Source: Chloracidobacterium sp. CP2_5A (GTDB lineage: Bacteria; Acidobacteriota; Blastocatellia; Chloracidobacteriales; Chloracidobacteriaceae). Taken from it: a DNA stretch of 48,401 nt. The notes beneath the pieces were generated by a model, which saw only the letters and a program-made list of their open reading frames with translations, ran no database searches and was not told where the DNA came from. The stretch is taken from positions 1 to 48,401 of the forward strand of contig NKPT01000024.1 of assembly GCA_002254845.1 (NCBI GenBank), written 5' to 3'. Made by a program: the position numbers and the translations under genes. Positions 16,014 to 24,969 of this stretch are shown one piece after another. Each line of letters opens with the position of its first letter. Position 1 is the stretch's first letter.

Positions 16014-17320
16014 AGGATATACGGGCGCAGGTCCACGTGGCGACCTTCGATGCGGTCGCCGACAATGGTCGGCACGCGCGACAGGCGGAGCGTCGGCTGC
16101 GCGATGTAGTCCTCCGGGCGACCGAGGATGCGCTCCCGAAACTCGTCGCGCTCCAGCGCGGTCGCCGCCGGCCCGACCAGCATGCCGTAGCCGCCCGAGC
16201 CGCCCGTTGTCTTCACCACCAGCTTGTCGAGATTATCCAGGACGTAGGCGCGCGCCGCCGGATCGCGGCACAGATAGGTCGGCACGTTGGGTATGATCGG
16301 CGCTTCGGCCAAGTAGTAGCGAATGATGTCCGGCACGTAGGCGTACACGGCCTTGTCGTCCGCCACGCCCGTCCCCGGCGCGTTCGCCAGCGCGACGCGC
16401 CCGGCGCGATACACTTGCATCAAGCCCGGCACGCCGAGCAGCGAATCCGGGCGGAACGTTTCCGGGTCGAGAAAGGCGTCGTCAATGCGACGGTAGATAA
16501 CGTCCACAGGCTTGAGGCCGCGCGTCGTCCGCATCTTGACAAGCCCCCCGTCCACAACAAGGTCGCGCCCTTCGACCAACTCGACGCCCATCTGCTGCGC
16601 CAGAAAGGAATGCTCAAAATAAGCGGCGTTGGCGACGCCGGGCGTGAGCACCACCACGGTTGGGTCAAGCATATGTTCGGGCGCGAGTCGCTGGAGCGTT
16701 TCAAGCAGCTTGCTGGGGTAGGTAAAGACCGGGCGAATCGTCGCCGCTTCAAAGAGCTGCGGCAGGGTGTATTTCATCACCGACCGATTGCCTAACACGT
16801 AAGACACCCCCGACGGACAGCGCAGGTTGTCTTCGAGGACGTAGATTTGGCCTCTCTGGTCGCGCACCAAGTCAGTGCCGGTGATGTGGCACCAGATGCC
16901 GCGCGGCGGCTGCAAGCCTTGGCAGGCTTGCAAATAGCTCGGGTTGCCGAGGATGATGTCCGGCGGCAGAACGCCGTCCTTGAGAATGCGCTGCTCGCCG
17001 TAAACATCGGCAATGAAAGCGTTGAGCGCGCGAATGCGCTGTTGTAGCCCGGCTTCGATCCAGGCCCATTCCCGGGCGGCGATGACGCGCGGGATGAGGT
17101 CAAAGGGGAAGATCTTCTCGATGCCGTCGCTGCTGCCGTAAACGTTGAAGGTGATTCCAAGGTGGAGGAGCAACTGCTCCGCGGCGGCTTGACGCCGCAG
17201 CACCTCGTCGCTGCGCAGCGTCGCCAGCGTCCGCGTCAGAAACGCGGCTTCGGGACGCGGCACGCCCGGCATGAGAAACATCTCGTCATAAAAATCGCCG
17301 ACTTCGTAAGCCTCAAACAT
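15866..17320 (-). CDS. Circularly permuted ATP-grasp protein (COG2308 type)
   Basis: 484-residue protein of the circularly permuted ATP-grasp family. Landmarks are [40 protein letters not shown] (mid-protein conserved block), [15 protein letters not shown] (glycine-rich ATP loop) and the terminal [14 protein letters not shown]. Family members are predicted ligases acting with an alpha-E protein and often a transglutaminase and the Anbu peptidase, in a proposed peptide-tag or peptide-metabolite pathway. In this window the alpha-E and Anbu genes lie at 23251-24969 on the other strand, so the cluster is split. Its 3' end overlaps cofH by 148 bp tail to tail. ATG 17320 gives the family N-terminus [14 protein letters not shown]. 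Confidence 0.92.
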   Translation of the reverse strand: MFEAYEVGDFYDEMFLMPGVPRPEAAFLTRTLATLRSDEVLRRQAAAEQLLLHLGITFNVYGSSDGIEKIFPFDLIPRVIAAREWAWIEAGLQQRIRALNAFIADVYGEQRILKDGVLPPDIILGNPSYLQACQGLQPPRGIWCHITGTDLVRDQRGQIYVLEDNLRCPSGVSYVLGNRSVMKYTLPQLFEAATIRPVFTYPSKLLETLQRLAPEHMLDPTVVVLTPGVANAAYFEHSFLAQQMGVELVEGRDLVVDGGLVKMRTTRGLKPVDVIYRRIDDAFLDPETFRPDSLLGVPGLMQVYRAGRVALANAPGTGVADDKAVYAYVPDIIRYYLAEAPIIPNVPTYLCRDPAARAYVLDNLDKLVVKTTGGSGGYGMLVGPAATALERDEFRERILGRPEDYIAQPTLRLSRVPTIVGDRIEGRHVDLRPYILYGDDIFVLPGGLTRVALRRGSLVVNSSQGGGSKDTWVVADDQSDATRP

Positions 17321-17463
17321 CGCTGGCCACGCCTTGGCATGGGGTTTAGCTCGTCGCCGCTCGCAGGCGAAACGCGCCGGCGGCGCGCAGTCCGCTCCGG
17401 AGCGCTCTTAACGGTTTGGAACGACTGTTTGGAACGCCCAACCATAGCCAACTGTCGGGGAGG

Positions 17464-17495
17464 CGTCCAGCTTCGCCGCGCGGCGCGGCTGGACG
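17464..17495. terminator. Strong GC hairpin downstream of the 17526-18300 pseudogene
   Basis: CGTCCAGC (17464-17471) pairs with GCTGGACG (17488-17495), and an inner CGCCGCGCGGCG strengthens the stem. It follows the stop codon of the minus-strand pseudogene by about 30 bp, where a terminator would be expected. No T-run follows on either strand, so termination is uncertain. A direct repeat, GTTTGGAACG at 17414-17423 and 17427-17436, lies just beyond. Confidence 0.35.
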
Positions 17496-17525
17496 GCGGC
17501 GCGCGAGCCGCCGCGGTCGCCGGCG

Positions 17526-18300
17526 CTATGGACGCCGTTGCTGTTGACGGCGCTGGATGGCCCTGGCCAGCTCGCTGGCGTGGCGCTCGATACGCTCGGC
17601 GACCACCCTTCCGCCGGCTTCAAACATCGTCGGGACGCGCTCGACGAATTTCTCACAGACCGCCGTCCGGGAAAAAGCCTGAATCTGCCTGAGTTCCACG
17701 TCATCGAACAGGCGACGAAGACGCTCTTCGAGAGGGTTCTTCTTGGCAAAGCGCTCAAGGTTGCCAAAAAGCTTGCGCCCGGCGCTTGTCGCGGCGAAAG
17801 CGTTGAGCTGAGGCGATTCGCGCTCCTCGAAGCTGTCGGAAGAAACGCGGCGAGGTCCTCGGAGCTTGCCCGCCGCGAGGCGCGCCGCTCAAGGAAGGCG
17901 CCCAGGATGTCGCCGTAGGGCCGCAGCTCAGCGTTGTCGCGAAGCTGCGGTTGCAGGATGGATTGCGCTTGCTAGTCGTAAAACGCCGGGATGCCGGTCA
18001 GGCTGAGAAATTCGCGCGCCGCCTGGAGGCCGTCCGAGGCGCTAGCTTGCCCCGGGCGCGTCGGCTGCGCCGGTCTTTGCGGCTCGCGCTGGGCGTCGGT
18101 CGGCGGCGTCTCCGAAGGAATTACGCGCCGACCGCTTGACGGCGCGGATGACTGCCCGTTGGACGGGCGATTCTGGAAGTCGTCCTGAGCGAAGGCTACG
18201 CCGCTGGTCAGCAGGAGCGAGCCGGCCAGCGCGCCGAGCTTATGCCGCAGGCAGCGGCGCGGCGTTGTAGGGGAGGCGGGTTCTTTCCGAAGATCGGGCC
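17526..18300 (-). pseudogene. Broken gene for a small secreted protein (DUF2059-like)
   Basis: Minus-strand translation shows a protein disrupted at least twice. The first part reads LRHKLGALAGSLLLTSGVAFAQ, a clear signal peptide, then a Pro/Gln-rich spacer and LQAAREFLSLTGIPAFYD. A TAG at 17972-17974 interrupts it before QAQSILQPQLRDNAEL. Near 17845-17870 the frame shifts, and the rest continues as SFEERESPQLNAFAATSAG, GRKLFGNLERFAKK and RTAVCEKFVERVPTMFEAGG to a stop at 17526. The pattern of a helical domain after a signal peptide is like DUF2059 proteins, a tentative link. No in-frame ATG, GTG or TTG is visible ahead of the signal peptide, so the start also seems lost; 18300 is approximate. 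Confidence 0.65.
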
Positions 18301-18331
18301 GGTCAAAGCGGAACCGCGAAGAGCGGCGCTA

Positions 18332-19228
18332 CTAGCGCTGGCCAAGGCGCGGGAAGCGGGACTTGAGCAGCAGGGAGGCGACGACTAGCCCCTTTTGAAG
18401 CTTGGAAAGGCGTGGCCGGTGGCGAAACACATTAAAGCGCGCGGCTTCCATTTGATCGAGCAGCTTGAAATAGATCGTCCCCATGATTTCCGCCGCGATC
18501 ATCGCGGGGCGATCTTCCGGGTGGAGCGCCCGGAGCGCCTGAGCGCGGAAGTCCCGCGCGCGGCTGGCCTGGCGCTGAGCCAGCTGCGCGAAGGCGTCGC
18601 TGTAGCGTCCGTCGTGCAGATCGCGCTCGGTGACGCCCGCGTCCGCCATTTCATCGAGCGGCAGGTAAACGCGCCCGCGGGCGGCGTCTTCCTTGACATC
18701 CCGAACGATGTTGATGAGTTGAAGCGCCTTGCCCAAGCCTATGGCATAGCTGCGAGCGCCAGCGTGGCGGTAGCTGAAAATCTCGATGCACATCAGCCCA
18801 ATGACCGAAGCGACACGGTAGCAATACTCGTCGAGCTCAGCGAAACTGGCGTACCGGCGGCGGGTTAAGTCCATCTCCATGCCCTGAATGAGCGCCAGAA
18901 AATGCTCCTGCGGAATTGGAAACGCTCGGAGCACGCCCTTGAGTTCGCGGGCAAGCGGATGGCGCGGCGCGCGACCATTGAAGCAGGCTTGAATCTCGTC
19001 GCGCCACCGGTCGAGCTCGGCCTGCGGATTGGCTTGGCCGGGGGTGTTGCCGTCCACAATGTCATCCACGACGCGGCAGAAGGCATAGACGGTCTCGATG
19101 GCTCGCCGCTGCGGCTTGGGCAAAATGAGAAACGAGTAAAGAAAGTTTGTGCGCGAGCCGCGAGTAATGCCTTCGGCGACGGGCAGGTCGAAGCGGCTCA
19201 AGGCGGAGATGGAGGCAGGCTTTGTCAT
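18332..19228 (-). CDS. hpnD: Presqualene diphosphate synthase HpnD
   Basis: 298-residue squalene/phytoene-synthase-fold enzyme. The first Asp-rich motif DDIVDG is at about residues 55-60 and the second, INIVRDVKEDAARGRVYLP, in the middle. HpnD condenses two farnesyl diphosphates to presqualene diphosphate in the three-step bacterial squalene route (HpnD, HpnC, HpnE). The pairing with a second homologue upstream, plus the GSRTNFLYSFLILPKPQRR N-terminus, favours HpnD over phytoene synthase CrtB. ATG 19228 overlaps the hpnC stop as ATGA. hpnE is not next door; the downstream neighbour is the broken secreted-protein gene. Confidence 0.85.
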   Translation of the reverse strand: MTKPASISALSRFDLPVAEGITRGSRTNFLYSFLILPKPQRRAIETVYAFCRVVDDIVDGNTPGQANPQAELDRWRDEIQACFNGRAPRHPLARELKGVLRAFPIPQEHFLALIQGMEMDLTRRRYASFAELDEYCYRVASVIGLMCIEIFSYRHAGARSYAIGLGKALQLINIVRDVKEDAARGRVYLPLDEMADAGVTERDLHDGRYSDAFAQLAQRQASRARDFRAQALRALHPEDRPAMIAAEIMGTIYFKLLDQMEAARFNVFRHRPRLSKLQKGLVVASLLLKSRFPRLGQR

Positions 19229-20151
19229 GCGGGCGTTTGGAGGATGGAAGCGTTGGACGACGGCAAGAAGCGCGACCGGCGCAACGCGCTCAGCGCCAGG
19301 CGCGCCTTGTCGCGCGCGCCGAGCGTCGGCCGCTGGTCAAAAACGTTGAACCGGATGCGCCGCAGCGCCGTCAGGATGGTCATCCCGCCCAGCCAGATGA
19401 GGCGCAACTCAAAGCCAAGGCGGCCGGGGGCCAGGGCGCACAAGGGGCGGCCGCGCTCAAACAACGCCTCCGTGCGGTTGGCAAGGCCTTCCATCAATCG
19501 CTCGTAGCCCGGCGCGTAGCGCCGCGCCAAAAGGTCTTGCTCCGCGTAGCCCTGGGCCGCCATTTCGCTCAGCGGAATGTAGATGCGGTTTTTCTGCGCA
19601 TCCACGGCCACGTCCTGCCAGAAGTTGGTCAGCTGCAACGCGGTGCAAATGGCGTCCGACATCTGATGCCAGGCCGGGTCGCGGTAGCCAAAAAGCAGCA
19701 AAATCAGCCGCCCCACCGGGTTGGCCGAGCGTCGGCTGTAATCGAGCAGGTCTTCAAAGGTGGCATGCCGGGAGCGGCGAGCGTCGAGTTCAAACGCATC
19801 CAGCAGGTCATGAAAAAGCTGCATTGGCAGCCTATGCCGGCGAATCGTATCGCCTAGCGCCACGAAAACCGGATGCGCGGCTTCGCCGTCCGCGCAGCCC
19901 GCGAGCTGCCGTCGCCAGTCAGCGAGGCGCGCCAGCCGCTCTTCGGCGGGCAGCGCGCCTTCGTCGGCGAAGTCGTCCGCCGCGCGGGCGAAGGCATAGA
20001 CTGCATAGACGCGCGGGCGAATCGCCTTCGGCAAGACGAGCGACCCGACAGGAAAGTTCTCGTAATGACCTAGGGCGACGCGCCGACAGTAAGCATAGGC
20101 TTCCTCAAGCGACAGCGCAGGCGAACGAGGTTGAGACAGAGCGCGTGACAC
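19225..20151 (-). CDS. hpnC: Hydroxysqualene synthase HpnC
   Basis: 308-residue paralogue of HpnD. The first Asp-rich region is ADDFADEG (about residues 58-65) and the second LTNFWQDVAVDAQKNRIYIP. The opening EEAYAYCRRVALGHYENFPVGS and LPKAIRPRVYAVYAFAR is typical of HpnC. It converts presqualene diphosphate to hydroxysqualene, which HpnE reduces to squalene. The start is a GTG at 20151 without an obvious ribosome-binding site; no in-frame ATG near it fits the family better. It is translationally coupled to hpnD. Confidence 0.86.
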   Translation of the reverse strand: MSRALSQPRSPALSLEEAYAYCRRVALGHYENFPVGSLVLPKAIRPRVYAVYAFARAADDFADEGALPAEERLARLADWRRQLAGCADGEAAHPVFVALGDTIRRHRLPMQLFHDLLDAFELDARRSRHATFEDLLDYSRRSANPVGRLILLLFGYRDPAWHQMSDAICTALQLTNFWQDVAVDAQKNRIYIPLSEMAAQGYAEQDLLARRYAPGYERLMEGLANRTEALFERGRPLCALAPGRLGFELRLIWLGGMTILTALRRIRFNVFDQRPTLGARDKARLALSALRRSRFLPSSNASILQTPA

Positions 20152-20328
20152 GGCGTGGAATGACTTGCGCGGTCGCCAGCGGCGGAAGATGTCGGCTGCC
20201 CCGATCCCGACGGATTAGTCGCAGCCTAAAGGCGGAAGATATTGGTCAGGCCAGTGACGACCGTCAAGCGCGTTTCAGCAACGAAGCCTCTTCGAGAGTC
20301 GCCGCTGAAGTCGCTCCGGCTTGGACTT

Positions 20329-23013
20329 TCAGCTTGCCGCTTTATAAAGCGATTGTCGCAGGGCTTCATCAAAAGCGGCGCGCGTGGCCGCAAAGACCTC
20401 CGCGACAAGCTCGATCTGGCGCGGCCAGTCGGATGTGTCGGGCGACTTCTCAATATGTCGGAGCGCGCACGCCAGTTGTCGCGCGCCCAGTTGCGCGGCG
20501 CTGCCATAAAGCCGATGCGCGAGCATCCGCACGGCTTTCTCATCCTGACGCTCGATGGCGACCCGCATTTGCTCAAGCTGAGTCAGCCCGTCCTTCAGAA
20601 AAGTGGCGACAATCTGGCGGGCCAGCTCTTCGGCCGCCTTGCCGCTGGCGGCAAGGCCGGTGCCGATGTGAAAGGCGCTGGGGTCGAGCAGCGGCGACTC
20701 GCTGTTGTCCCCCTCGTCCGGCGGGCGCGGGCAGCTCGCTGTCTGCTGTTTGTTGAGCAGGCGCCGTAACAGTTGGTCCAGGTCGTCCAGCTTGAAGGGC
20801 TTCGCCAAGTAATCGTCCATGCCGGCTGCCAGGCAGCGCTCCCGCTCGCCGGGAAGCGCATTGGCCGTGAGCGCCACGATCGGCACTCGGCGATGATCAG
20901 CCGAGCGCTCCTGCTCGCGGATGCGCGCCGTCGCCGTGTAGCCATCCATTTCCGGGAGCTGGCAGTCCATGAGAATGACGTCCGGCGGCTTGGCTTGCGC
21001 CAGAGCGAGAGCTTCGCGCCCATTGCCGGCCACCACGACGCCGTAGCCAAGCGACTCCAGCATGCGCTGAGCGACTTTTTGGTTAACCACGTTGTCCTCG
21101 ACCAGCAGGACGAGTTTTTGTCGGGCGGCCGCGGATGCCGCTGGGCGCAGCGGGAGCGGCGTTTCCGAAGGCGTTATTCTTTCCGTCGCCTTGGGTTGCG
21201 GACTGCTCAGCGCCAGGCGGAGCGCATCCTTGAGGGCGGACATGCGCACCGGCTTTGTGACGCAGGCTACGACGCCCATCTGCGCAAGCTCAGCCTTGGT
21301 CGGCACGGGCGGCGCCGTGAGCAAAATGCAGGCCAAATTGTCGAGCGTCTCCTCGGCGCGAATTTGCTGAAGCAGCGGCAACTCATCCAGGGCGGGCGGA
21401 TGCGCGGCGAGCAATGCCACCCGAAAGGGATGGCCGCTCGCTGCCGCTTCGCGCAGCGCGGTCATCGCTTCCTGAGCGTCGGCGACGACATCGCAGAACA
21501 GCCCGAAATCAGTAAGTTGCTGCGCCACCACCAGCCGATTCGTCGCGTTGTCGTCCATCACCAAGGCGCGCAGGCCAAACCATAGCTCATAGGTGGAAGG
21601 CGGCTGGTCAGCCGCGACTTTTTGGAGCGTGACTGTGAACCAGAAGGTCGAGCCTTTGCCGACTTCGCTCTCAACGCCGATATCGCCGCCCATGATGTTG
21701 ATCAGTCGCCGCGAGATGGCGAGTCCAAGCCCCGTGCCGCTAAAGCGGCGCGACTGCGAAGCGTCAACTTGACTGAAGGCTTCAAAAACATCGGCTTGCG
21801 CTTCCTTTGGAATGCCGATGCCAGTATCCGTAACTGCAAACCGCAAGGTGACAGACGCTTCCGTTTCAGCCTGCTTGGTCACCCGAACGACCACCTCGCC
21901 CTTGTCGGTGAATTTCACGGCGTTTCCGACCAAGTTCAGAAGCACTTGGCGCAAGCGGCCGGCATCGCCGCGCAGATGATCGGGAACATCCCGGTAAACC
22001 AGCGTCACGAGTTCAAGCGACTTCTTCCGGGCGGAAGCGGCCAGGGTTTCGACCGCCTGCTCAACCAGGGCTCGCAGCTCGAAGTCGCTTGACTCCAGCG
22101 ACATCTTGCCGGCCTCAATCTTCGAGAAATCCAGGATATCGTTGACCACGACGAGCAGCGCGTCGGCGCTGTAGCGAATGGTTTCAGTCAGCTCTTTCTG
22201 ATCCTGGCTCAGGCGCGTTCTCAAAAGCAGGTCGGTCGTGCCGATGATGCCATTCATCGGCGTGCGAATCTCGTGGCTCATATTGGCCAGAAAATCCGAT
22301 TTTTTCCGCGCCAGCGTAAGCGCGGCGTCGCGCGCGCTCTCCAGTTGAGCCATGAGCCGGCGACGCTCGCTGAGTTCGCGCGCGATAAACCAATACAGCA
22401 TGACGAGCACCGCGATAATGATCGCCGCGCTGGCGATGACAAGCCACTCCAGGACTTCGACGCTTTTTCGAGCAATAGCCAGGAACTCTCCCAGGCGCTT
22501 GCGCTCTTCCTGTCCAAACGCTTCAAACAGGCTGCCCATGCGTTCCGCGAGGCTGTCGCCTTCCGGGCTCGGCACCAGCTCCAGCGCGGCCTCGCGGCCG
22601 CGCTGGCCAGCGGCGATGACGCGCTCCAGATAAGCCTTCCCTTCCTGCAGGACGCGCTCAAGCCGCTTGGCGCGCTCGAGCTGGGAAGGGCGATGCGCCA
22701 CCCGCTCCCGAAGCTGAGACAGGGCGTCCTCCAGTTGAGCGGACTGGCGGCGCGCCTCGCCGGCGTACGTTTCCTGGCCGGTGATGACATAGCCGCGCAC
22801 GTGAAGCCGGATGCGCAGCGTCGTCTCTTCCGCGCTCGACGCGAGGCGGAGGATTTCCAGGCTTCGGCTGACCTCGGCTTCGGCTCGCTGCAACTGGTAA
22901 ACCGCGATCGAGGAAGCCGCCGCCAGCCCGGCCAAAATGAGCCCGACCGCCACGAAGCCCGCCGCCAGCCAGTGGCGCGGTTGTCGCTCTTGCTTGCGAA
23001 GATTTGCGGACAT
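20329..23013 (-). CDS. CHASE3 hybrid histidine kinase with pseudo-receiver, receiver and Hpt domains
   Basis: 894-residue membrane sensor. Order: TM1 (about 15-37), helical periplasmic CHASE3-like domain with VRGYVITGQETY (about 40-190), TM2 (about 195-218, WLVIASAAIIIAVLVMLYWF), then HisKA with the phosphorylated His in SHEIRTPMNGIIG. The HATPase has NAVKFTDKG, DTGIGIP and GTGLGLAIS. A first receiver (about 500-620) begins LRALVMDDNATN but has VALLAAHPPALDELP where the phospho-Asp should be. A second, intact receiver has VILMDCQLPEMDG. A C-terminal Hpt has LAHRLYGSAAQLGA. This is BarA-type relay architecture with one degenerate receiver. ATG 23013 (MSANLRKQERQ) is preferred over the longer frame. 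No response regulator is adjacent, but a stand-alone Hpt gene lies at 24966 on the other strand. Confidence 0.93.
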   Translation of the reverse strand: MSANLRKQERQPRHWLAAGFVAVGLILAGLAAASSIAVYQLQRAEAEVSRSLEILRLASSAEETTLRIRLHVRGYVITGQETYAGEARRQSAQLEDALSQLRERVAHRPSQLERAKRLERVLQEGKAYLERVIAAGQRGREAALELVPSPEGDSLAERMGSLFEAFGQEERKRLGEFLAIARKSVEVLEWLVIASAAIIIAVLVMLYWFIARELSERRRLMAQLESARDAALTLARKKSDFLANMSHEIRTPMNGIIGTTDLLLRTRLSQDQKELTETIRYSADALLVVVNDILDFSKIEAGKMSLESSDFELRALVEQAVETLAASARKKSLELVTLVYRDVPDHLRGDAGRLRQVLLNLVGNAVKFTDKGEVVVRVTKQAETEASVTLRFAVTDTGIGIPKEAQADVFEAFSQVDASQSRRFSGTGLGLAISRRLINIMGGDIGVESEVGKGSTFWFTVTLQKVAADQPPSTYELWFGLRALVMDDNATNRLVVAQQLTDFGLFCDVVADAQEAMTALREAAASGHPFRVALLAAHPPALDELPLLQQIRAEETLDNLACILLTAPPVPTKAELAQMGVVACVTKPVRMSALKDALRLALSSPQPKATERITPSETPLPLRPAASAAARQKLVLLVEDNVVNQKVAQRMLESLGYGVVVAGNGREALALAQAKPPDVILMDCQLPEMDGYTATARIREQERSADHRRVPIVALTANALPGERERCLAAGMDDYLAKPFKLDDLDQLLRRLLNKQQTASCPRPPDEGDNSESPLLDPSAFHIGTGLAASGKAAEELARQIVATFLKDGLTQLEQMRVAIERQDEKAVRMLAHRLYGSAAQLGARQLACALRHIEKSPDTSDWPRQIELVAEVFAATRAAFDEALRQSLYKAAS

Positions 23014-23124
23014 AGCGATGCAGCTTATCGTAAAGTTTTCCCTGGAGCGGATTTCGCCAGCTCTCAGGAGCGGATTGCCCCGAGCGTCCAACGACGTTGG
23101 CCCCAAGGCTTGAATCAGTTGACG

Positions 23125-23153
23125 AGCTTAGCCTGAGCAAGGCAGGCTAAGCT
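23125..23153. promoter_or_regulatory. Perfect 11-bp inverted repeat between the hybrid kinase and alpha-E genes
   Basis: AGCTTAGCCTG (23125-23135) and CAGGCTAAGCT (23143-23153) flank a 7-base loop. It lies in the divergent region, about 110 bp upstream of the kinase start and about 100 bp upstream of the alpha-E start. There is no T-run on either side, so it is better read as an operator or RNA hairpin than as a terminator. Confidence 0.5.
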
Positions 23154-23250
23154 AGCGAGACGTCAAGTCAATTACCTGCCACATGGTTTTAGACCGCCCG
23201 TAGGACGGCGTTGTGGCGCGCCTGTCGGAACATGGCGTTGCTGGACGGTT

Positions 23251-24201
23251 ATGCTGAGCCGGGTTGCCGATTCGATTTTTTGGATGAGTCGCTATATTGA
23301 GCGGGCGGAAAACATTGCGCGCTTCGTGGACGCCACGATGACGCTCACGCTCGACCTGCCCGCCGACGATACCGCCGCCTGGAACGAGCTGATCGCCAGC
23401 GTCGGCGACCCCGAGGACTTTATCGCCCGCTACGGCGCGCCCGCGCCGGCGGCCGCGCTGCGCTACCTCACCTTCGACGAGCGAAACCCAAACTCGATTC
23501 TCTCCGCGCTGGCGCGCGCGCGCGAAAACGCCCGTTGCGTGCGCGACGCCATTTCATCGGAAATGTGGGAGCAGGCGAATACTTTCTACTTGGATGTCAA
23601 AGGCGCGGCCGCCCAGGGGCGCTTCGGGGCGATGCCCCATGCCTTTTTCACGCAGGTCAAGCTGGCCAGTCACCAGTTTGTCGGCGTCACCGACTCCACC
23701 ATGTCGCATGGCGAGGCCTGGCACTTCAACCGGATTGGTCGGCTTCTCGAGCGCGCCGATAAAACCGCCTGCATTCTCGGCGTTGAGCGCCTCAACGCCG
23801 CCGCCGTCTTGAACGGCGAAGCCCTCATCAACGATCTGCAGTGGTCGGGCTTGCTCAAGGCGGCCAGCGCCCACGAAATGTACCGGAAAAAGCACGGGCG
23901 GATCGAGCCGCGCCGCGTCTTTGCGTTTCTTCTCCTGAGCCGCGAGTTTCCGCGCGCGGCTCACTATTGCCTGCTGCGCTGCGTCGAGTCAGTGCATGCC
24001 ATTTCCGGGACGCTCCCCGGCACCTACACGAACCTGCCCGAGCAGCGGCTGGGACGATTGGCGGCCCAGCTTGACTATGCCGGCGTCGAGGACATTCTTC
24101 CGCCAGAGTCGCCAAACGACGCCCGCCCGTTCCTCAGCCGCTTTCGACGCGATCTCTATGCAGCCGGCGACGCCATCGCGGCGGCGTTTTTCCCCGGCTG
24201 A
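23251..24201 (+). CDS. Alpha-E domain protein (COG2307), partner of the ATP-grasp protein
   Basis: 316-residue all-helical protein. The N-terminus LSRVADSIFWMSRYIERAEN is diagnostic for the alpha-E family. RDAISSEMWEQANTFY, HFNRIGRLLERADKTACIL and LLSREFPRAAHYCLLRC are further family blocks. Members accompany circularly permuted ATP-grasp proteins and are thought to act with them in peptide or amide ligation; the biochemistry is not established. It is followed 39 bp later by the Anbu protease, as in the usual cluster, but the ATP-grasp gene is 6 kb away at 15866 on the other strand, and no transglutaminase gene is present. Confidence 0.9.
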   Translation: MLSRVADSIFWMSRYIERAENIARFVDATMTLTLDLPADDTAAWNELIASVGDPEDFIARYGAPAPAAALRYLTFDERNPNSILSALARARENARCVRDAISSEMWEQANTFYLDVKGAAAQGRFGAMPHAFFTQVKLASHQFVGVTDSTMSHGEAWHFNRIGRLLERADKTACILGVERLNAAAVLNGEALINDLQWSGLLKAASAHEMYRKKHGRIEPRRVFAFLLLSREFPRAAHYCLLRCVESVHAISGTLPGTYTNLPEQRLGRLAAQLDYAGVEDILPPESPNDARPFLSRFRRDLYAAGDAIAAAFFPG

Positions 24202-24226
24202 TTTCCCCGGCTGGCTTTCCCGGCTG
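24188..24226. repeat. Three 13-bp tandem units at the end of the alpha-E gene
   Basis: TTTTCCCCGGCTG, ATTTCCCCGGCTG and GCTTTCCCGGCTG follow each other at 24188, 24201 and 24214. The first encodes the last residues of the alpha-E protein; the others lie in the short gap before the Anbu gene. The added units supply most of the 39-bp intergenic spacer. Confidence 0.8.
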
Positions 24227-24240
24227 AGGCGATAGCGCTT

Positions 24241-24969
24241 ATGACGTTTTGCTTAGGCATTAAAACCGTGGCGGGGCTGATCGCTGTCGCCGACACGCGC
24301 ATTACGTCGGGGACGGAGTGTCGCACCTCGCGCAAGCTGACCATCCACCGCGCCGCCGCCGCGCCGGTCTTTGTCATGACCTCGGGGCTGCGCTCGGCGC
24401 GCGACAAGGTGGTGACGTATTTTGATGAGTGGCTGCGCGGCGAAGCCGTTATTCATCGCCGGCTGTACGAGCTGGTCAACGCCTACGGCGAGCAGGTGCG
24501 GCGCGTGGTGCGGGAAGACCAAGCCCTGCTGGAACGCGACGGCCTGCGCTTTGACCTGTTTTCCATCATTGGCGGGCGACTGCCCGACGACGGCGAGCAT
24601 CGCCTGTTCCTGGTCTATCCGCAGGCGAACTGGGTCGAAATTGGCGAGTCGTCGCCTTACGCCATTATCGGCAACGCTTTTTACGGCAAGCCGATTCTCG
24701 ACCGCATGCTGGACTATGGCTGCCCGCTCAGCGCGGCGCTCAAAGCCGCGCTGCTGGCCTTTGACTGCACGCTGACCAGCGCGAGCGATGTGAGCTACCC
24801 GCTCGATGTCGCCGTGCTGCGGGTTGGCGCGGCGGAGTTCATCGAGCATCGCTTTACGGAAGGCGACATGGCAAGCTACGCCGCCTGGTGGGGCGCGAGC
24901 TTGCGCCGCCTGAACGCCGACGCCCCTGGCGACTGGCTCGCGGCGCTCAACCTGGAGACCGGTCAATGA
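24241..24969 (+). CDS. Anbu-type proteasome-like peptidase (COG3484)
   Basis: 242-residue N-terminal-nucleophile hydrolase of the proteasome beta-subunit fold. It begins MTFCLGIKTVAGLIAVADTR, placing Thr2 as the mature nucleophile, Asp18 in the expected acidic position and the catalytic-type Lys in SRKLTIH. FSIIGGRLPDDGEHRLFLVYP and SSPYAIIGNAFYGKPILDR are typical Anbu stretches. Anbu forms a self-compartmentalising or spiral ring and co-occurs with ATP-grasp, alpha-E and transglutaminase genes; its substrates are not known. The start has GAGG about 11 bases upstream. Its stop overlaps the start of the Hpt gene (ATGA), an unusual partner. Confidence 0.9.
   Translation: MTFCLGIKTVAGLIAVADTRITSGTECRTSRKLTIHRAAAAPVFVMTSGLRSARDKVVTYFDEWLRGEAVIHRRLYELVNAYGEQVRRVVREDQALLERDGLRFDLFSIIGGRLPDDGEHRLFLVYPQANWVEIGESSPYAIIGNAFYGKPILDRMLDYGCPLSAALKAALLAFDCTLTSASDVSYPLDVAVLRVGAAEFIEHRFTEGDMASYAAWWGASLRRLNADAPGDWLAALNLETGQ

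Noticed and set aside
15719-16795. A 358-codon plus-strand frame antisense to the ATP-grasp gene
   Set aside because: It is a shadow of a well-conserved gene and has no recognisable start region or motifs.
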